Assembly: GCF_019654955.1 (NCBI RefSeq)
Contig: NZ_BPEV01000001.1
Coordinates: 1 to 64,000 of the forward strand
Direction: 5' to 3'
Source: Shewanella sp. KT0246
GTDB lineage: Bacteria; Pseudomonadota; Gammaproteobacteria; Enterobacterales; Shewanellaceae
Length of the DNA stretch: 64,000 nt
A program made the translations under genes and the position numbers. This document shows, in pieces, positions 19,765 through 29,701 of this stretch; the stretch's first letter is position 1, and every line of letters begins with the position of its first letter. The notes beneath the pieces were generated by a model that made no database searches, was not told where the DNA came from, and saw nothing but the letters and a program-made list of their open reading frames with translations.

Positions 19765-20643
19765 TTAGTCGTCGTTATCTTCTTGAAGTTTAGGATCAGG
19801 TAACTTAACACTCAGTTGAATTAACCGTCTTGTATCAGCGTTTGTGACTTTAAACTCGATATTATCGATTAGGACACTTTCATTACGCTCTGGTAAATGA
19901 CCAAAGGCGTGTGACACAAGGCCGCCGACAGTATCAAATTCTTCATCGCTGAATTGAGTACCACAAGCTTCGTTAAATTCATCAATAGGGGTGCGTGCTT
20001 TAATCATAAACACGGTGTTACTGATCTTTTTGATTTCCGTATCTTCTACTGAACTATGGTCGAACTCATCTTCGATTTCACCGACGATTTCTTCCAATAT
20101 ATCTTCAATAGTAACAAGACCGGATACCCCACCATATTCATCGACCACAATGGCCATATGATAACGTTGGGAGCGGAATTCTTTGAGTAGCACATCGACG
20201 CGTTTGCTTTCAGGTACCACTACAGCAGGCCTAATGACTTGGTGCAGCGAGAAAGGCTGGTCTGATTGCTTGAAGCCATATTTAAGCAAGTCTTTTGCAA
20301 GCAAAATGCCTTCGATATGGTCTTTATCTTCATTTACTACAGGGAAACGAGAGTGAGCAGATTCAATGACTGTTTCCAGTAATTCATCAACTGTGCTATC
20401 GATTTGCAGTGTGACAATTTGGCTTCGAGGTATCATGATATCGCGTACCCGCAATCCTGATACTTCTAATACGCCATTCATCATTTCGCGTGTATCTTCA
20501 GTAATTAAGTCGCGCTCTTCGGCGCCCGCAATGACTTCAACAAGATCTTCGCGATTTTGAGGTTCGCCCTGAAACAACTGACCTATTTTGTCAATCCAGT
20601 TTTTTTTACGGGCGTTGGTACTCGGTGGGATGTCGTCACTCAT
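19765..20643 (-). CDS. corC: CorC/HlyC-type CBS-domain protein (YbeX)
   Basis: This is a soluble protein with tandem CBS domains (about residues 65-190, RVRDIMIPRSQIVTLQ and VDEYGGVSGLVTIEDILEEIVGEI) and a C-terminal transporter-associated domain. It was named CorC for a link to magnesium and cobalt efflux; the related YbeX is also linked to ribosome and RNA metabolism. At 292 residues it has the normal length. It lies between ybeY and lnt, the conserved ybeZ-ybeY-ybeX-lnt order. Confidence 0.93.
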   Translation of the reverse strand: MSDDIPPSTNARKKNWIDKIGQLFQGEPQNREDLVEVIAGAEERDLITEDTREMMNGVLEVSGLRVRDIMIPRSQIVTLQIDSTVDELLETVIESAHSRFPVVNEDKDHIEGILLAKDLLKYGFKQSDQPFSLHQVIRPAVVVPESKRVDVLLKEFRSQRYHMAIVVDEYGGVSGLVTIEDILEEIVGEIEDEFDHSSVEDTEIKKISNTVFMIKARTPIDEFNEACGTQFSDEEFDTVGGLVSHAFGHLPERNESVLIDNIEFKVTNADTRRLIQLSVKLPDPKLQEDNDD

Positions 20644-20693
20644 AATATTTTACTAAATCATCGGAGGCACATTCATGCAATCCTTTGACTTAT

Positions 20694-21212
20694 TTATGCT
20701 TCCTTATAGGGATTTGAAAAACCTAAGCCTTCAATGAGTTGAGTCTCTAATGACTCCATTTCTTCAGCTTCGTTGTCGATAATATGGTCATAACCCAGCA
20801 AATGCAAGCAGCCGTGAATAACCATGTGGGCCCAATGTGCTACAAGGGGCTTATTCTGTTGTTTTGCTTCGAGTTCTACGACTTCAGCAGCGATGATTAA
20901 ATCACCTAAAAGTGGTAATTCAATCCCTGGAGGCGCCTCGAAAGGAAAAGATAACACGTTGGTCGGTTTATCTTTACCGCGGTAAGTATGGTTTAGCTGC
21001 TGACTTTCAGTATTTTCAACGATACGAATGGTCAGTTCAGCTGTTTCCATAGTATTACCTAATGCCGTTTTGACCCATAATTCGAACTCTTGTTGAGTCG
21101 GAATACTTTGTGGGTCATCCACTGCAATTTGTAAGTCTAGGTCCAGTTCTAAGTTTGAACTTAATTTTGAATCTAAGCCTGATTTATTGCTTAGCTGGGG
21201 GTCAAGCGTCAT
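20694..21212 (-). CDS. ybeY: Endoribonuclease YbeY (rRNA maturation)
   Basis: YbeY is a zinc-dependent single-strand endoribonuclease needed for 16S rRNA 3'-end maturation and ribosome quality control. The metal-binding motif [11 protein letters not shown] (HxxxHxxxxxH) is intact, and [10 protein letters not shown] and [11 protein letters not shown] match the family. The N-terminus has about 25 extra polar residues compared with shorter homologues. The ATG lies inside the ybeZ end (11-base overlap), consistent with a ybeZ-ybeY-corC-lnt operon. Confidence 0.95.
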   Translation of the reverse strand: MTLDPQLSNKSGLDSKLSSNLELDLDLQIAVDDPQSIPTQQEFELWVKTALGNTMETAELTIRIVENTESQQLNHTYRGKDKPTNVLSFPFEAPPGIELPLLGDLIIAAEVVELEAKQQNKPLVAHWAHMVIHGCLHLLGYDHIIDNEAEEMESLETQLIEGLGFSNPYKEA

Positions 21213-22293
21213 TGTTTACGACTCCCGTAGCTTTGACGTCTTCATTAGTCATTTGTTCATTAAATGGGTTTTGTCGCTGTTTGTATTGACGCTCTTTTTC
21301 AGCTTTTAAGGCGCTTTCTTTTGAATCAAAGGCTTCATAAGCTTCAACAATGCGGGCAACAATAGGGTGACGAACCACATCTTGAGACATAAAGAAGTTA
21401 AAGCTGATGTCGTTGACTTCGCTAAGCACTTCAATGGCCTGTCGAAGTCCAGATTTTTGACTGCGAGGCAAATCGATTTGAGTGATGTCGCCAGTAATGA
21501 CAGCCCTAGAGTTAAAACCAATACGGGTTAAGAACATTTTCATTTGCTCAACCGTGGTGTTTTGGCTTTCATCTAAAATCACAAAGGCATCATTTAATGT
21601 TCGGCCGCGCATGTAAGCCAATGGGGCGATTTCAATGATGTTGCGCTCAAGCAGTTTTTCAACTTTCTCAAAGCCTAGCATTTCAAACAATGCATCATAA
21701 AGCGGACGTAAATACGGGTCGACTTTTTGGCTTAAATCACCCGGCAAGAAGCCGAGTTTTTCGCCAGCTTCAACCGCAGGGCGAGTCAATAATATACGGC
21801 GTACTTCTTGACGCTCTAATGCATCGACAGCAGCTGCAACGGCTAGAAAGGTTTTGCCGGTACCTGCTGGCCCAATACCAAAGGTAATATCATGTTTAGC
21901 AATGTTCGCTACATAATTAGCTTGGTTTGGGTTTCGTGGCTTGATAATGCCGCGCTTCGTTTTAATGTGCAGAGTATCGTCTTCAGCTGAAGATTCAGCT
22001 TCCAGATTTATCACTTCTTGAATGGCTAAATGGACTCTTTCAGGCTCAAGATCAGGCGTGCTGCCTTTGATGGTTTGGGTCTCAATGTAGAGTTGTTTCA
22101 ATAAATTATTAACGTTAAAGGCATTACGAGGTAAACCAACAATTTTGAAGTGGTTATTCTTGTGCACAATTTCAACACCTAGGCGGCGTTCAAGTTGCTT
22201 AATGTTGTCATCATAAGGGCCACATAATGAGGCGATTCTTCGAGTCTCTGCAGGCTCGAGATACAAATTCATGGTTGTAACTTTAGTGGACAA
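21202..22293 (-). CDS. ybeZ: PhoH-like ATPase YbeZ
   Basis: This is a P-loop ATPase of the PhoH family with Walker [13 protein letters not shown] and Walker B VILDESQN, plus an N-terminal KH-like region. It works alongside YbeY in RNA processing. The start is TTG 22293 ([14 protein letters not shown]), supported by GGAG eight bases upstream; an ATG seven codons in has no binding site. At 363 residues it is slightly longer than E. coli YbeZ because of a polar C-terminal tail ([15 protein letters not shown]). Confidence 0.94.
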   Translation of the reverse strand: MSTKVTTMNLYLEPAETRRIASLCGPYDDNIKQLERRLGVEIVHKNNHFKIVGLPRNAFNVNNLLKQLYIETQTIKGSTPDLEPERVHLAIQEVINLEAESSAEDDTLHIKTKRGIIKPRNPNQANYVANIAKHDITFGIGPAGTGKTFLAVAAAVDALERQEVRRILLTRPAVEAGEKLGFLPGDLSQKVDPYLRPLYDALFEMLGFEKVEKLLERNIIEIAPLAYMRGRTLNDAFVILDESQNTTVEQMKMFLTRIGFNSRAVITGDITQIDLPRSQKSGLRQAIEVLSEVNDISFNFFMSQDVVRHPIVARIVEAYEAFDSKESALKAEKERQYKQRQNPFNEQMTNEDVKATGVVNNDA

Positions 22294-22379
22294 AAATAAT
22301 GCTCCAAAAACGGTATGTTTATTAACAATGAGTCTACGAGTGTTGCACTTAAAATACCACGGTATTAGGGCAAAAGCAC

Positions 22380-22408
22380 AATAAAGGCGGCATATAGCCG
22401 CCTTTATT
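22380..22408 (-). terminator. Terminator between miaB and ybeZ
   Basis: AATAAAGGCGGC (22380-22391) and GCCGCCTTTATT (22397-22408) are perfect 12-base arms around a five-base loop, ending the miaB transcript on the minus strand with TTTATT. Confidence 0.82.
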
Positions 22409-22436
22409 AACTAAAATTTATGACTGATTTTAATCT

Positions 22437-23864
22437 TTAGTTAGGAGTAAACTGAGTTACGCCTAAATCATCATCAGTTTTGTGTTTAGCTAAAATGTCT
22501 GACGGACGTAAACTACGACGTAAATCCATTTCATCTTCAGCACGAACAAACACGCCACGAAGAGAGTTGGTGTATACGTCAACGATTTCAACGTCAACAA
22601 ATCCGCCGATGCTCTTAGGATTACCTTCGAAATTCACCACGCGGTTATTTTCAGTACGACCACGAAGCTCCATTGGATTCTTTACAGAAGGACCTTCTAC
22701 TAAAATACGTTGCACAGTCCCTAACATTTGGCGGCTATAACGCATTGCCTGCTGGGTAATGCGGTCTTGTAAAATAGCCAAGCGCTGCTTTTTCTCAACC
22801 ATAGTCACATCATCTGGTAAATCTGCTGCAGGCGTGCCAGGGCGGGCGCTGTAAATAAAGCTGAAACTATGGTCAAAGCTGACATCTTCAATCAACTTCA
22901 TTGTGTCTTCAAAATCAGCTTGGCTTTCGCCTGGAAAACCAATAATGAAGTCAGAGCTGATATGGATATCTGGGCGAGCTTTGCGTAAACGGCGAATAAT
23001 TGATTTATATTCAATCGCCATGTGGCCGCGCTTCATGTTCGTCAGAATTCGGTCTGAACCTGATTGAACAGGAAGATGTAAGAAGCTCACTAATTCAGGT
23101 GTATCTTCATAGACATCAATAATGTCTTGTGAAAACTCGATAGGGTGACTGGTAGTAAAGCGGATACGGTCGATGCCATCAATCGAGGCTACTAAACGTA
23201 ATAACTCAGCAAAAGTACAGATTTCATCGTCGTGTGTAGGGCCGCGAAAAGCGTTAACGTTTTGACCTAACAAGTTAACTTCTCGTACACCTTGTTCAGC
23301 GAGTTGCGCGACTTCTAAAATCACGTCATCGACTGGACGGCTAACTTCTTCACCACGGGTATAAGGTACAACACAGAATGAGCAGTATTTACTGCAACCT
23401 TCCATAATTGACACGAACGCAGTTGGACCATCAGCTTTGGGCTCTGGTAAACGGTCAAATTTTTCTATTTCAGGAAAGCTCACATCGATAACCGCTTTAT
23501 CGCCGTTATTAATTTGAGTGATCATTTCAGGTAAGCGGTGTAAGGTTTGTGGGCCGAAAATGATATCAACACATTGGGCACGCTCTTTAATTGCTTTACC
23601 TTCTTGGGAAGCAACACAGCCACCAACACCAATAATTAAATTAGGATTTTTATCTTTTAAGGTTTTCCAGCGACCAAGCTGATGAAACACTTTTTCCTGT
23701 GCTTTTTCACGAATCGAGCATGTGTTAAGCAGCAGTACGTCTGCTTCTTCAGCATCCTCAGTCAAGGTGTAACCTTGATAATCGTCCAGCAAGTCAGCCA
23801 TTTTAGATGAATCATATTCATTCATCTGACAGCCCCAGGTTTTTATGTGTAGTTTTTTACTCAT
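22437..23864 (-). CDS. miaB: tRNA-2-methylthio-N6-dimethylallyladenosine synthase
   Basis: MiaB is a radical SAM methylthiotransferase that adds a methylthio group to i6A37 of tRNAs reading codons that start with U. Seen: the N-terminal auxiliary-cluster cysteines in [27 protein letters not shown] and [10 protein letters not shown]; the radical SAM motif [15 protein letters not shown]; and a C-terminal TRAM domain ([20 protein letters not shown]). I start at ATG 23864 ([13 protein letters not shown], like E. coli); the frame opens at 23888. With this start it has 475 residues. Confidence 0.96.
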   Translation of the reverse strand: MSKKLHIKTWGCQMNEYDSSKMADLLDDYQGYTLTEDAEEADVLLLNTCSIREKAQEKVFHQLGRWKTLKDKNPNLIIGVGGCVASQEGKAIKERAQCVDIIFGPQTLHRLPEMITQINNGDKAVIDVSFPEIEKFDRLPEPKADGPTAFVSIMEGCSKYCSFCVVPYTRGEEVSRPVDDVILEVAQLAEQGVREVNLLGQNVNAFRGPTHDDEICTFAELLRLVASIDGIDRIRFTTSHPIEFSQDIIDVYEDTPELVSFLHLPVQSGSDRILTNMKRGHMAIEYKSIIRRLRKARPDIHISSDFIIGFPGESQADFEDTMKLIEDVSFDHSFSFIYSARPGTPAADLPDDVTMVEKKQRLAILQDRITQQAMRYSRQMLGTVQRILVEGPSVKNPMELRGRTENNRVVNFEGNPKSIGGFVDVEIVDVYTNSLRGVFVRAEDEMDLRRSLRPSDILAKHKTDDDLGVTQFTPN

Positions 23865-23913
23865 CAGATACGCCGTTCTATATACCACAGAAAAATAGCC
23901 GCATATTTTAACC

Positions 23914-23943
23914 GCACAAAGGCTCGCTGGCTAGCCTTTGTGC
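23914..23943 (-). terminator. Hairpin after the repeat-containing exported protein
   Basis: GCACAAAGGCT and AGCCTTTGTGC are perfect 11-base arms with an eight-base loop. The T-run after it on the minus strand is weak (GGTTAAAATAT), so termination may be partial ahead of miaB. Confidence 0.5.
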
Positions 23944-23957
23944 ACATCTAGTGAGCT

Positions 23958-24470
23958 TTATTCTGAAAAGCTTAATACCCGTAGTTTTTCAGGGTATTTA
24001 TCTGCGTTAGCTAACTCGTTTGATTGATTGGTAAAAAAGCCTAATTGTTTGGCCATTTGTTGATTATCTGCACGAGCATTAGCTATCAAGTTTTGTTGCA
24101 GTTCATCGGCATTATATTCAAACGACACTAATTCGTTAGCTTCTTGGATTAAGAAACCGAACTCCTTAGCCATTGCCACATTATCTTGACGTGCTCTAGC
24201 AATATTTTTTTGTGGTAGCTCTCGATTAAAGCGTGTGAGCATTTCCGTGGTTTGTTGATATAAGGCATAATCAAACGAAGAACGGTAAATTACAGTAACT
24301 GTTTCCATTGGCTGTATCTGTGCGTGTGATTGAGCTGAAAACAATGCTGCAGTGGCAAGCAGACCTGTTACTAAGGCTTGAGCGATTTTTTTGGCTTTTT
24401 GCCCAAGTGGCAGTCTCAAATTAGTGGTGCTAATTTTTGTAGAATGTACGACCGTGCTGTGACTAGACAT
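23958..24470 (-). CDS. Exported protein with two internal repeats, function unknown
   Basis: I do not recognise the family. I chose ATG 24470 because GAGAGGATACT precedes it; the frame opens at 24509. A polar N-terminus of about 20 residues is followed by a basic stretch and a signal peptide (ALVTGLLATAALFSAQSHA) with a plausible cleavage after SHA. The mature part holds two copies of one motif: IARARQDNVAMAKEFGF..NEL and IANARADNQQMAKQLGF..NEL, each about 26 residues. A VTVIYRSSF strand region comes before them. It is probably a small periplasmic helical protein. It is transcribed towards miaB and divergently from ubiF. Confidence 0.75.
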   Translation of the reverse strand: MSSHSTVVHSTKISTTNLRLPLGQKAKKIAQALVTGLLATAALFSAQSHAQIQPMETVTVIYRSSFDYALYQQTTEMLTRFNRELPQKNIARARQDNVAMAKEFGFLIQEANELVSFEYNADELQQNLIANARADNQQMAKQLGFFTNQSNELANADKYPEKLRVLSFSE

Positions 24471-24705
24471 AGTATCCTCTCTTACCTTGGCATGGCGGAT
24501 TTGCTGCAAGGTGTTTTCATTAGACAGTCTCAGTATAAGAAGAGGTTTACCGGTTAATGTGTCACCATTGTAAGCAGGTGTTGCTCAAAGATTATCTAGA
24601 AACATATCGACACGATTAAGCGATTATAGACACGTTTGTACATATTTTGACCGTTAGGGCTATTTGCTAATAATAAGTACAAAGTGCAATGAGAAGGGTT
24701 CAACA

Positions 24706-25929
24706 ATGCAAGATGAAGTAAATCAAGCAGGCCAAAATAAACCAATCCAGCATGATGTAGTGATTGTGGGGGGAGGTATGGTTGGCGCTGCGGTTGCGGT
24801 TGGTTTAGGTCAGTTAGGTTTAGATATTGGCATGATAGAAGCCTATCAACCAAAATCTTATGAGCCAGAACAAGCTTTAGATTTACGTGTTTCTGCTATA
24901 AGTGTTGCTTCTGAGCAATTACTTGAACGTCTTGGAGTAATGGATAAGTTGCTTTCTTTACGTCACGTAGCCTATAAAGGCCTAGAAACATGGGAAATGG
25001 AAAATTGCATCACCCAATTTCATGCTGATCAAATAGATGAACCGCATCTAGGATATTTTTTTGAAAACCGTCTGATCCAGCTTTGTTTGTGGCAGCAACT
25101 CGATACCATGGACAATATCACCCGTTATTGTCCTGATAGTGTGAACCACTTCGAGGGTATAAATGCCGACGAACAACAGCAAATAAAAGTCACTTTACAA
25201 TCAGGGGTTGAACTACAAAGTAAATTAATTGTTGGTGCCGATGGTGCTAATTCTCAAGTTCGTCAGTGGGCGGGCATTGGCATTACCGGTTGGGATTATG
25301 CGCAATCTGCGATGTTGATTAATGTGAGCACGGCGACTGCGCAACAAGATATTACTTGGCAACAGTTTACCCCAGCAGGTCCTCGCTCTTTATTACCTCT
25401 TCCTGGCAATAATGCTTCGTTAGTTTGGTATGACAGTCGTAGCCGTATTAAACAGTTAATGCAGCTAAATCATCAACAATTAGCCGAGCAAATCAGGCAA
25501 CATTTCCCGCAGCGATTAGACAGTGACTTTACTGTGATTGATCGTGGCAGCTTTCCGTTAACTCGCCGTCATGCACAATCTTATTGCCAAGACAATGTGG
25601 TGATATTAGGCGATGCTGCCCACACGATTAACCCGCTTGCTGGTCAGGGAGTGAATATAGGCTTTAAAGATGTTGATGTATTAATTGCCACAATCGCAGA
25701 TGCCGTTGGCAATGATCATCCTTGGTGGAAAGCTACGACCCTAAAGCAATACCAATGTAAGCGTTACAGCGACAATTTATTAATGATGTCTGCTATGGAT
25801 GCGTTTTATGCTGGTTTTAGTAATGACTTACTGCCAATTAAACTGCTGCGCAATGGAATGTTGAAGATTGCAAATCACGACAACCCTATCAAAAAGAAAG
25901 TCCTTAAATACGCATTAGGCTTAGCATGA
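24706..25929 (+). CDS. ubiF: 2-octaprenyl-3-methyl-6-methoxy-1,4-benzoquinol hydroxylase
   Basis: This FAD monooxygenase hydroxylates the ubiquinone ring in the aerobic pathway. The dinucleotide fold VVIVGGGMVGAAVAVGLG, the ring-hydroxylase signature VGADGANSQVRQWAGIG and the FAD/ribityl motif GDAAHTINPLAGQGVN are present. Long matches to E. coli UbiF (LETWE, WQQFTPAGPR, SLVWYDSRSRI, FPLTRRHAQS, FYAGFSN) favour UbiF over UbiH or UbiI. I chose ATG 24706 with GAAGGG about six bases upstream; the frame is open to TTG 24664. At 407 residues it is the usual length. Confidence 0.9.
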   Translation: MQDEVNQAGQNKPIQHDVVIVGGGMVGAAVAVGLGQLGLDIGMIEAYQPKSYEPEQALDLRVSAISVASEQLLERLGVMDKLLSLRHVAYKGLETWEMENCITQFHADQIDEPHLGYFFENRLIQLCLWQQLDTMDNITRYCPDSVNHFEGINADEQQQIKVTLQSGVELQSKLIVGADGANSQVRQWAGIGITGWDYAQSAMLINVSTATAQQDITWQQFTPAGPRSLLPLPGNNASLVWYDSRSRIKQLMQLNHQQLAEQIRQHFPQRLDSDFTVIDRGSFPLTRRHAQSYCQDNVVILGDAAHTINPLAGQGVNIGFKDVDVLIATIADAVGNDHPWWKATTLKQYQCKRYSDNLLMMSAMDAFYAGFSNDLLPIKLLRNGMLKIANHDNPIKKKVLKYALGLA

Positions 25930-25993
25930 AACAGATATTCTGACTATAAATGATGCAGGGTATTTGTTGAGTTCAGTTTTGAGTGTTAAAATG

Positions 25994-26058
25994 CCGCGCT
26001 TTAGCGCCTTCAATTCGTAAATCGATACTTTTATATCGAAGAATTGAGGTAAGCGCGG
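25994..26058 (+). promoter_or_regulatory. Nested palindromic leader between ubiF and pth
   Basis: Three nested inverted repeats share one centre: CCGCGCTT/AAGCGCGG (25994-26001, 26051-26058), CCTTCAATTC/GAATTGAGG (26007-26016, 26041-26049, one bulged base) and CGATA/TATCG (26023-26027, 26034-26038). The sequence after it is TCATATTTTTCG. It could terminate ubiF transcripts or act as a structured pth leader; I see no known riboswitch class. Confidence 0.6.
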
Positions 26059-26087
26059 TCATATTTTTCGCTAAAAAATGAGTGCTA

Positions 26088-26675
26088 ATGAGTCAAATAA
26101 AACTAATTGTTGGTCTTGCCAATCCTGGTGCTGAATACGCACAAACTCGTCATAACGCCGGAGCATGGTATGTGCAGGAATTAGCGCGCTTATGCGGCGC
26201 AACGCTAGTACCTGACAGTAAATACTTTGGCCTAACTGCCAGAGTGACGATTGACGGTAAAGACGTACGATTATTAATACCAACGACTTTCATGAACCTT
26301 AGCGGTAAGTCTGTTGGAGCACTCGCCAATTTCTTTCGAATTACGCCGGAAGAGATATTAGTCGCTCATGATGAGCTTGATATGGAACCCGGCGTGGCTA
26401 AGTTTAAACTTGGTGGCGGTCATGGTGGTCATAATGGTTTAAAAGACATTATTGCGAAAATGGCCAATGACAAAGGATTCCATCGTCTACGTATAGGCAT
26501 TGGCCATCCTGGTGACAAAAATCGTGTCAGCGGTTATGTCCTTGGAAAAGCGCCTGCCAGTGAACAAGAAAAGATGGATGCAGTGATCGACGAAGCAGTC
26601 CGTTCAACTGAAATATTATTTAAGCAAGACATGGCGAAAGCCATGAACAGGCTACATACTTTTAAAGCGGTTTAA
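26088..26675 (+). CDS. pth: Peptidyl-tRNA hydrolase
   Basis: Pth recycles peptidyl-tRNAs that drop off ribosomes. The N-terminal signature [21 protein letters not shown] contains the catalytic His, and [24 protein letters not shown] and [13 protein letters not shown] are further family motifs. I take ATG 26088 ([10 protein letters not shown]) by comparison with E. coli MTIKLIVGL; an in-frame GTG at 26082 and an out-of-frame ATG at 26078 lie just before. It has 195 residues, the usual length. ychF follows, the conserved order. Confidence 0.96.
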   Translation: MSQIKLIVGLANPGAEYAQTRHNAGAWYVQELARLCGATLVPDSKYFGLTARVTIDGKDVRLLIPTTFMNLSGKSVGALANFFRITPEEILVAHDELDMEPGVAKFKLGGGHGGHNGLKDIIAKMANDKGFHRLRIGIGHPGDKNRVSGYVLGKAPASEQEKMDAVIDEAVRSTEILFKQDMAKAMNRLHTFKAV

Positions 26676-26779
26676 CTATTACTACTTATATTAAGCAGTA
26701 ACATTATTCGTTTCAAAACAACTATTGATATTCACTGCCTCAGTTTTGATGCAGTTCAACATATATAAAGGTAACAAAT

Positions 26780-27871
26780 ATGGGTTTTAAATGCGGCATT
26801 GTTGGTTTGCCAAACGTAGGTAAGTCAACACTATTTAATGCATTAACAGAAGCAGGAATTGAAGCAGCTAACTTCCCGTTTTGTACCATTGAGCCAAACA
26901 CAGGTGTTGTTCCTGTACCGGATTCTCGTTTAGATAAGTTAGCAGCGATTGTTAACCCAGAGCGTATTTTACCAACAACGATGGAATTCGTTGATATTGC
27001 TGGTTTGGTTGCAGGTGCGTCTAAAGGTGAAGGTTTAGGAAACAAATTCCTTGCTAACATCCGTGAAACTGATGCTATTGGCCATGTTGTTCGTTGTTTT
27101 GAAGATCCAAACATCGTTCACGTTGCTAACAAGGTTGACCCTGCTGGCGATATCGAAGTGATTAACACTGAATTAGCCCTCGCTGACTTAGATAGCTTAG
27201 AACGAGCTATCTTCCGTCAACAAAAGCGTGCTAAAGGTGGCGACCAAGAAGCTAAATTTGAAGTTGAAGTATTAGAAAAAATGCGTCCAACTTTAGATGA
27301 AGGCCAAATGTTGCGTTCATTAGAGTTGAGCAAAGAAGAAATCGCCGCAGTTGCGTACCTTAACTTTTTAACGCTTAAGCCTACTATGTACATTGCTAAC
27401 GTTGCTGAAGATGGTTTTGAAGATAACCCGCATTTAGATGCTGTTAAAGCGATTGCTGATACAGAAAATGCTGTGGTTGTTGCAGTTTGTGCTGCAATAG
27501 AATCAGAACTTGCAGAAATGGATGCAGATGACCGCGTTGAGTTTATGGCTGACCTTGGCCTTGAAGAGTCAGGTCTTGATCGCGTTATTCGTGCAGGTTA
27601 CGACTTACTCGATTTACAAACTTACTTCACAGCAGGCGTAAAAGAAGTTCGCGCTTGGACTGTTTCAGTAGGCGCAAGTGCACCACAAGCTGCTGGTGTT
27701 ATCCATACTGACTTTGAACGTGGTTTTATTCGTGCTCAAGTAATGAGCTATGATGACTTTATCGAGTTTAAAGGTGAAGCCGGCGCTAAAGATGCGGGTA
27801 AATTACGTGTCGAAGGTAAAGGTTATATCGTTAAAGATGGCGATGTTATGCATTTCCTATTTAACGTTTAG
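26780..27871 (+). CDS. ychF: Redox-regulated ATPase YchF
   Basis: YchF is an Obg-family P-loop protein that prefers ATP over GTP, binds ribosomes and takes part in stress responses. G1 is [15 protein letters not shown]3 is [12 protein letters not shown], and the altered G4 region is VAEDGFED. The C-terminal TGS domain carries [18 protein letters not shown]. At 363 residues it is the normal length. The clear site AAAGGTAAC lies before the ATG. It is the last protein gene before the tRNA operon. Confidence 0.97.
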   Translation: MGFKCGIVGLPNVGKSTLFNALTEAGIEAANFPFCTIEPNTGVVPVPDSRLDKLAAIVNPERILPTTMEFVDIAGLVAGASKGEGLGNKFLANIRETDAIGHVVRCFEDPNIVHVANKVDPAGDIEVINTELALADLDSLERAIFRQQKRAKGGDQEAKFEVEVLEKMRPTLDEGQMLRSLELSKEEIAAVAYLNFLTLKPTMYIANVAEDGFEDNPHLDAVKAIADTENAVVVAVCAAIESELAEMDADDRVEFMADLGLEESGLDRVIRAGYDLLDLQTYFTAGVKEVRAWTVSVGASAPQAAGVIHTDFERGFIRAQVMSYDDFIEFKGEAGAKDAGKLRVEGKGYIVKDGDVMHFLFNV

Positions 27872-28018
27872 TCGGTATTTTCAAACTATAATAGTCTGAA
27901 GATCACCGATAAAGAGTATTGAGGTTAGCTTTATTGGGATATTTTGTCGATTTGACGCTCAGTTTGGTGAACTTATAGCCGAACAACAACAATTGATGAA
28001 AATAGCTAAAAAAAGCAG

Positions 28019-28047
28019 TTGACCTCGATACTCTGAATAAGCATAAT
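28019..28047 (+). promoter_or_regulatory. Promoter of the seven-tRNA operon
   Basis: TTGACC (28019-28024), a 17-base spacer and CATAAT (28042-28047) lie 40 bases before the first tRNA. The GC-rich stretch after the -10 (ACGCCCCG) is the discriminator expected of a stringently controlled stable-RNA promoter. Confidence 0.78.
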
Positions 28048-28086
28048 ACGCCCCGTCCTCACGACGAGGGCAAGTAAGAATGAAGT

Positions 28087-28163
28087 GGCAATGTAGCTCA
28101 GCTGGTTAGAGCACAGCACTCATAATGCTGGGGTCGCAGGTTCAAGTCCCGCCATTGCTACCA
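28087..28163 (+). tRNA. tRNA-Met (CAT), first copy
   Basis: 77 bases with encoded CCA. The acceptor arms GGCAATG and CATTGCT pair (one G-U), the D-arm is AGCTCAGCTGGTTAGAGC, the anticodon CAT lies at 28121-28123, and the T-arm carries GGTTCAAGTCCC. It is an elongator type by similarity to E. coli metT. First in the operon. Confidence 0.96.
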
Positions 28164-28287
28164 TCTTCTCAAGATGTAAAAGATGAGATTTGCTAGTTAG
28201 TTAAAATCAGTTTGATTTTAGAAATATGACTGGCTACCTTCTCAAGGTTAAATGAGCATCGTGTTCTGGATGTTAAACAGAGTCAGT

Positions 28288-28372
<85 letters not shown>

Positions 28373-28419
28373 TTATTAAGAAAGCTGGCTTATAGCGGGT
28401 TTTTTAAAAAGCTTTAGAT

Positions 28420-28494
28420 TGGGATATCGCCAAGTGGTAAGGCACCGGGTTTTGATCTCGGCATCCCCAGGTTCGAATCCTGGTATCCCAGCCA
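28420..28494 (+). tRNA. tRNA-Gln (TTG), first copy
   Basis: 75 bases; acceptor TGGGATA/TATCCCA, anticodon TTG at 28452-28454, T-arm GGTTCGAATCC, CCA encoded. The U-A first pair is typical of tRNA-Gln. Confidence 0.96.
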
Positions 28495-28520
28495 TTTTAA
28501 AGTAAGTAGTAAAAGATTAT

Positions 28521-28595
28521 TGGGATATCGCCAAGTGGTAAGGCACCGGGTTTTGATCTCGGCATCCCCAGGTTCGAATCCTGGTATCCCAGCCA
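28521..28595 (+). tRNA. tRNA-Gln (TTG), second copy
   Basis: Identical over its full 75 bases to the first Gln copy; anticodon TTG at 28553-28555. Only 26 bases separate it from the previous tRNA. Confidence 0.96.
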
Positions 28596-28600
28596 TCTTC

Positions 28601-28677
28601 GGCAATGTAGCTCAGCTGGTTAGAGCACAGCACTCATAATGCTGGGGTCGCAGGTTCAAGTCCCGCCATTGCTACCA
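28601..28677 (+). tRNA. tRNA-Met (CAT), second copy
   Basis: Identical to the first Met copy; anticodon CAT at 28635-28637. Just five bases after the preceding tRNA-Gln, so processing must separate them closely. Confidence 0.96.
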
Positions 28678-28785
28678 TATTTTGAAGGTAGAATAGAGGG
28701 TCATCCTTTTACTACTTAGTTAGAAAAGAGCAAGAAACAGAGTTTACTCATGATGTAAATGAGTTTATTCTGGTAAAAATTTGAT

Positions 28786-28870
<85 letters not shown>

Positions 28871-28927
28871 TCAAATTTTTCTTCAATATGTACATCTTCC
28901 TAGTTTAAGTTATACATATCCAAATTT

Positions 28928-29002
28928 TGGGATATCGCCAAGTGGTAAGGCACCGGGTTTTGATCTCGGCATCCCCAGGTTCGAATCCTGGTATCCCAGC
29001 CA
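28928..29002 (+). tRNA. tRNA-Gln (TTG), third copy
   Basis: Identical to the other two Gln copies; anticodon TTG at 28960-28962. Last tRNA before the operon terminator. Confidence 0.96.
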
Positions 29003-29027
29003 AATTTAGCCTCACGGTTAAAGCAAG

Positions 29028-29052
29028 AGCCCGTCTTATGACGGGCTTTTTG
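29028..29052 (+). terminator. Terminator of the tRNA operon
   Basis: GCCCGTC, TTAT, GACGGGC followed by TTTTTG, starting 27 bases after the last tRNA. Confidence 0.9.
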
Positions 29053-29170
29053 TTGCTTAAAATTTAGTATCAGCGTTATGCTTGAAGCACTCTAGTACTT
29101 AACAATGGCGCTTTGATTATTCAGAGCCCTAACGGCGTTTGTTATTAGCGAGCTATCTTTAGAGAATGTG

Positions 29171-29653
29171 ATGCAGATAAACAAGATTGAACCATCAATG
29201 TGGCAAGCGATTTTTGAGTTACAGTGTCAGGTCTATACTGAGATTGAGCCAGAAAGTTTGCAGGTGTTAAGAGGCAAGTGGCTACATTCGCCTCACTGCT
29301 GTTTTGTACTGCAAGATAAAGCGGATAACATCCTTGCTTACTTGCTCGCTCACGAATGGCACGATGAAACGCCTCCTAAGCTTTATCAGCCTCTTTTAAA
29401 TGAAAATAAAGGGGATAGGCTGTTCTTACATGATTTAGCAGTTTCTAAAGCACTTAAAGGCAAAGGCGCTGGTAAAAAAATGGTAACCCAGTTAATTGAT
29501 ATTGCTAAAGCTGGTCATTACCAACACATTCAATTAGTCGCGATTCAGCATTCAGTGCCATTTTGGCAGAAAATGGGCTTTAGCATTGATGTAAATAATG
29601 TCGCCAGTGAGACTTATGGCGACAATGCGCAAGTGATGGTGCTAACCCTATAA
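29171..29653 (+). CDS. GNAT family N-acetyltransferase
   Basis: A 160-residue single-domain GNAT protein. The acetyl-CoA loop is seen around FLHDLAVSKALKGKGAGKKM, followed by IQLVAIQHSVPFWQKMGF, the usual strand-helix end of the fold. The substrate cannot be told from the sequence. The start is ATG 29171; an in-frame GTG directly before it is possible and the binding site is weak. It stands alone between the tRNA operon and the convergent ExbB/ExbD locus. Confidence 0.85.
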   Translation: MQINKIEPSMWQAIFELQCQVYTEIEPESLQVLRGKWLHSPHCCFVLQDKADNILAYLLAHEWHDETPPKLYQPLLNENKGDRLFLHDLAVSKALKGKGAGKKMVTQLIDIAKAGHYQHIQLVAIQHSVPFWQKMGFSIDVNNVASETYGDNAQVMVLTL

Positions 29654-29681
29654 AAAATACGGCCTATTGGCCGTATTTTTG
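29652..29681. terminator. Bidirectional terminator between the GNAT gene and the AgmX/TonB-like gene
   Basis: AAAAATACGGCC and GGCCGTATTTTT are perfect arms with a TATT loop, giving A and T runs on both sides for the converging genes. Confidence 0.88.
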
Positions 29682-29701
29682 TTTGTCGTTAATGCGATTA
29701 A

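Noticed and set aside
25994..26058. Palindrome considered as a known riboswitch
   Set aside because: No conserved aptamer core is recognisable; only the pairing is supported.
26740..27114. 124-codon frame opposite ychF
   Set aside because: ychF is a certain gene over the same bases.
28414..28605. Open frame antisense to two tRNA-Gln genes
   Set aside because: The repeated peptide arises only because the two tRNAs are identical.
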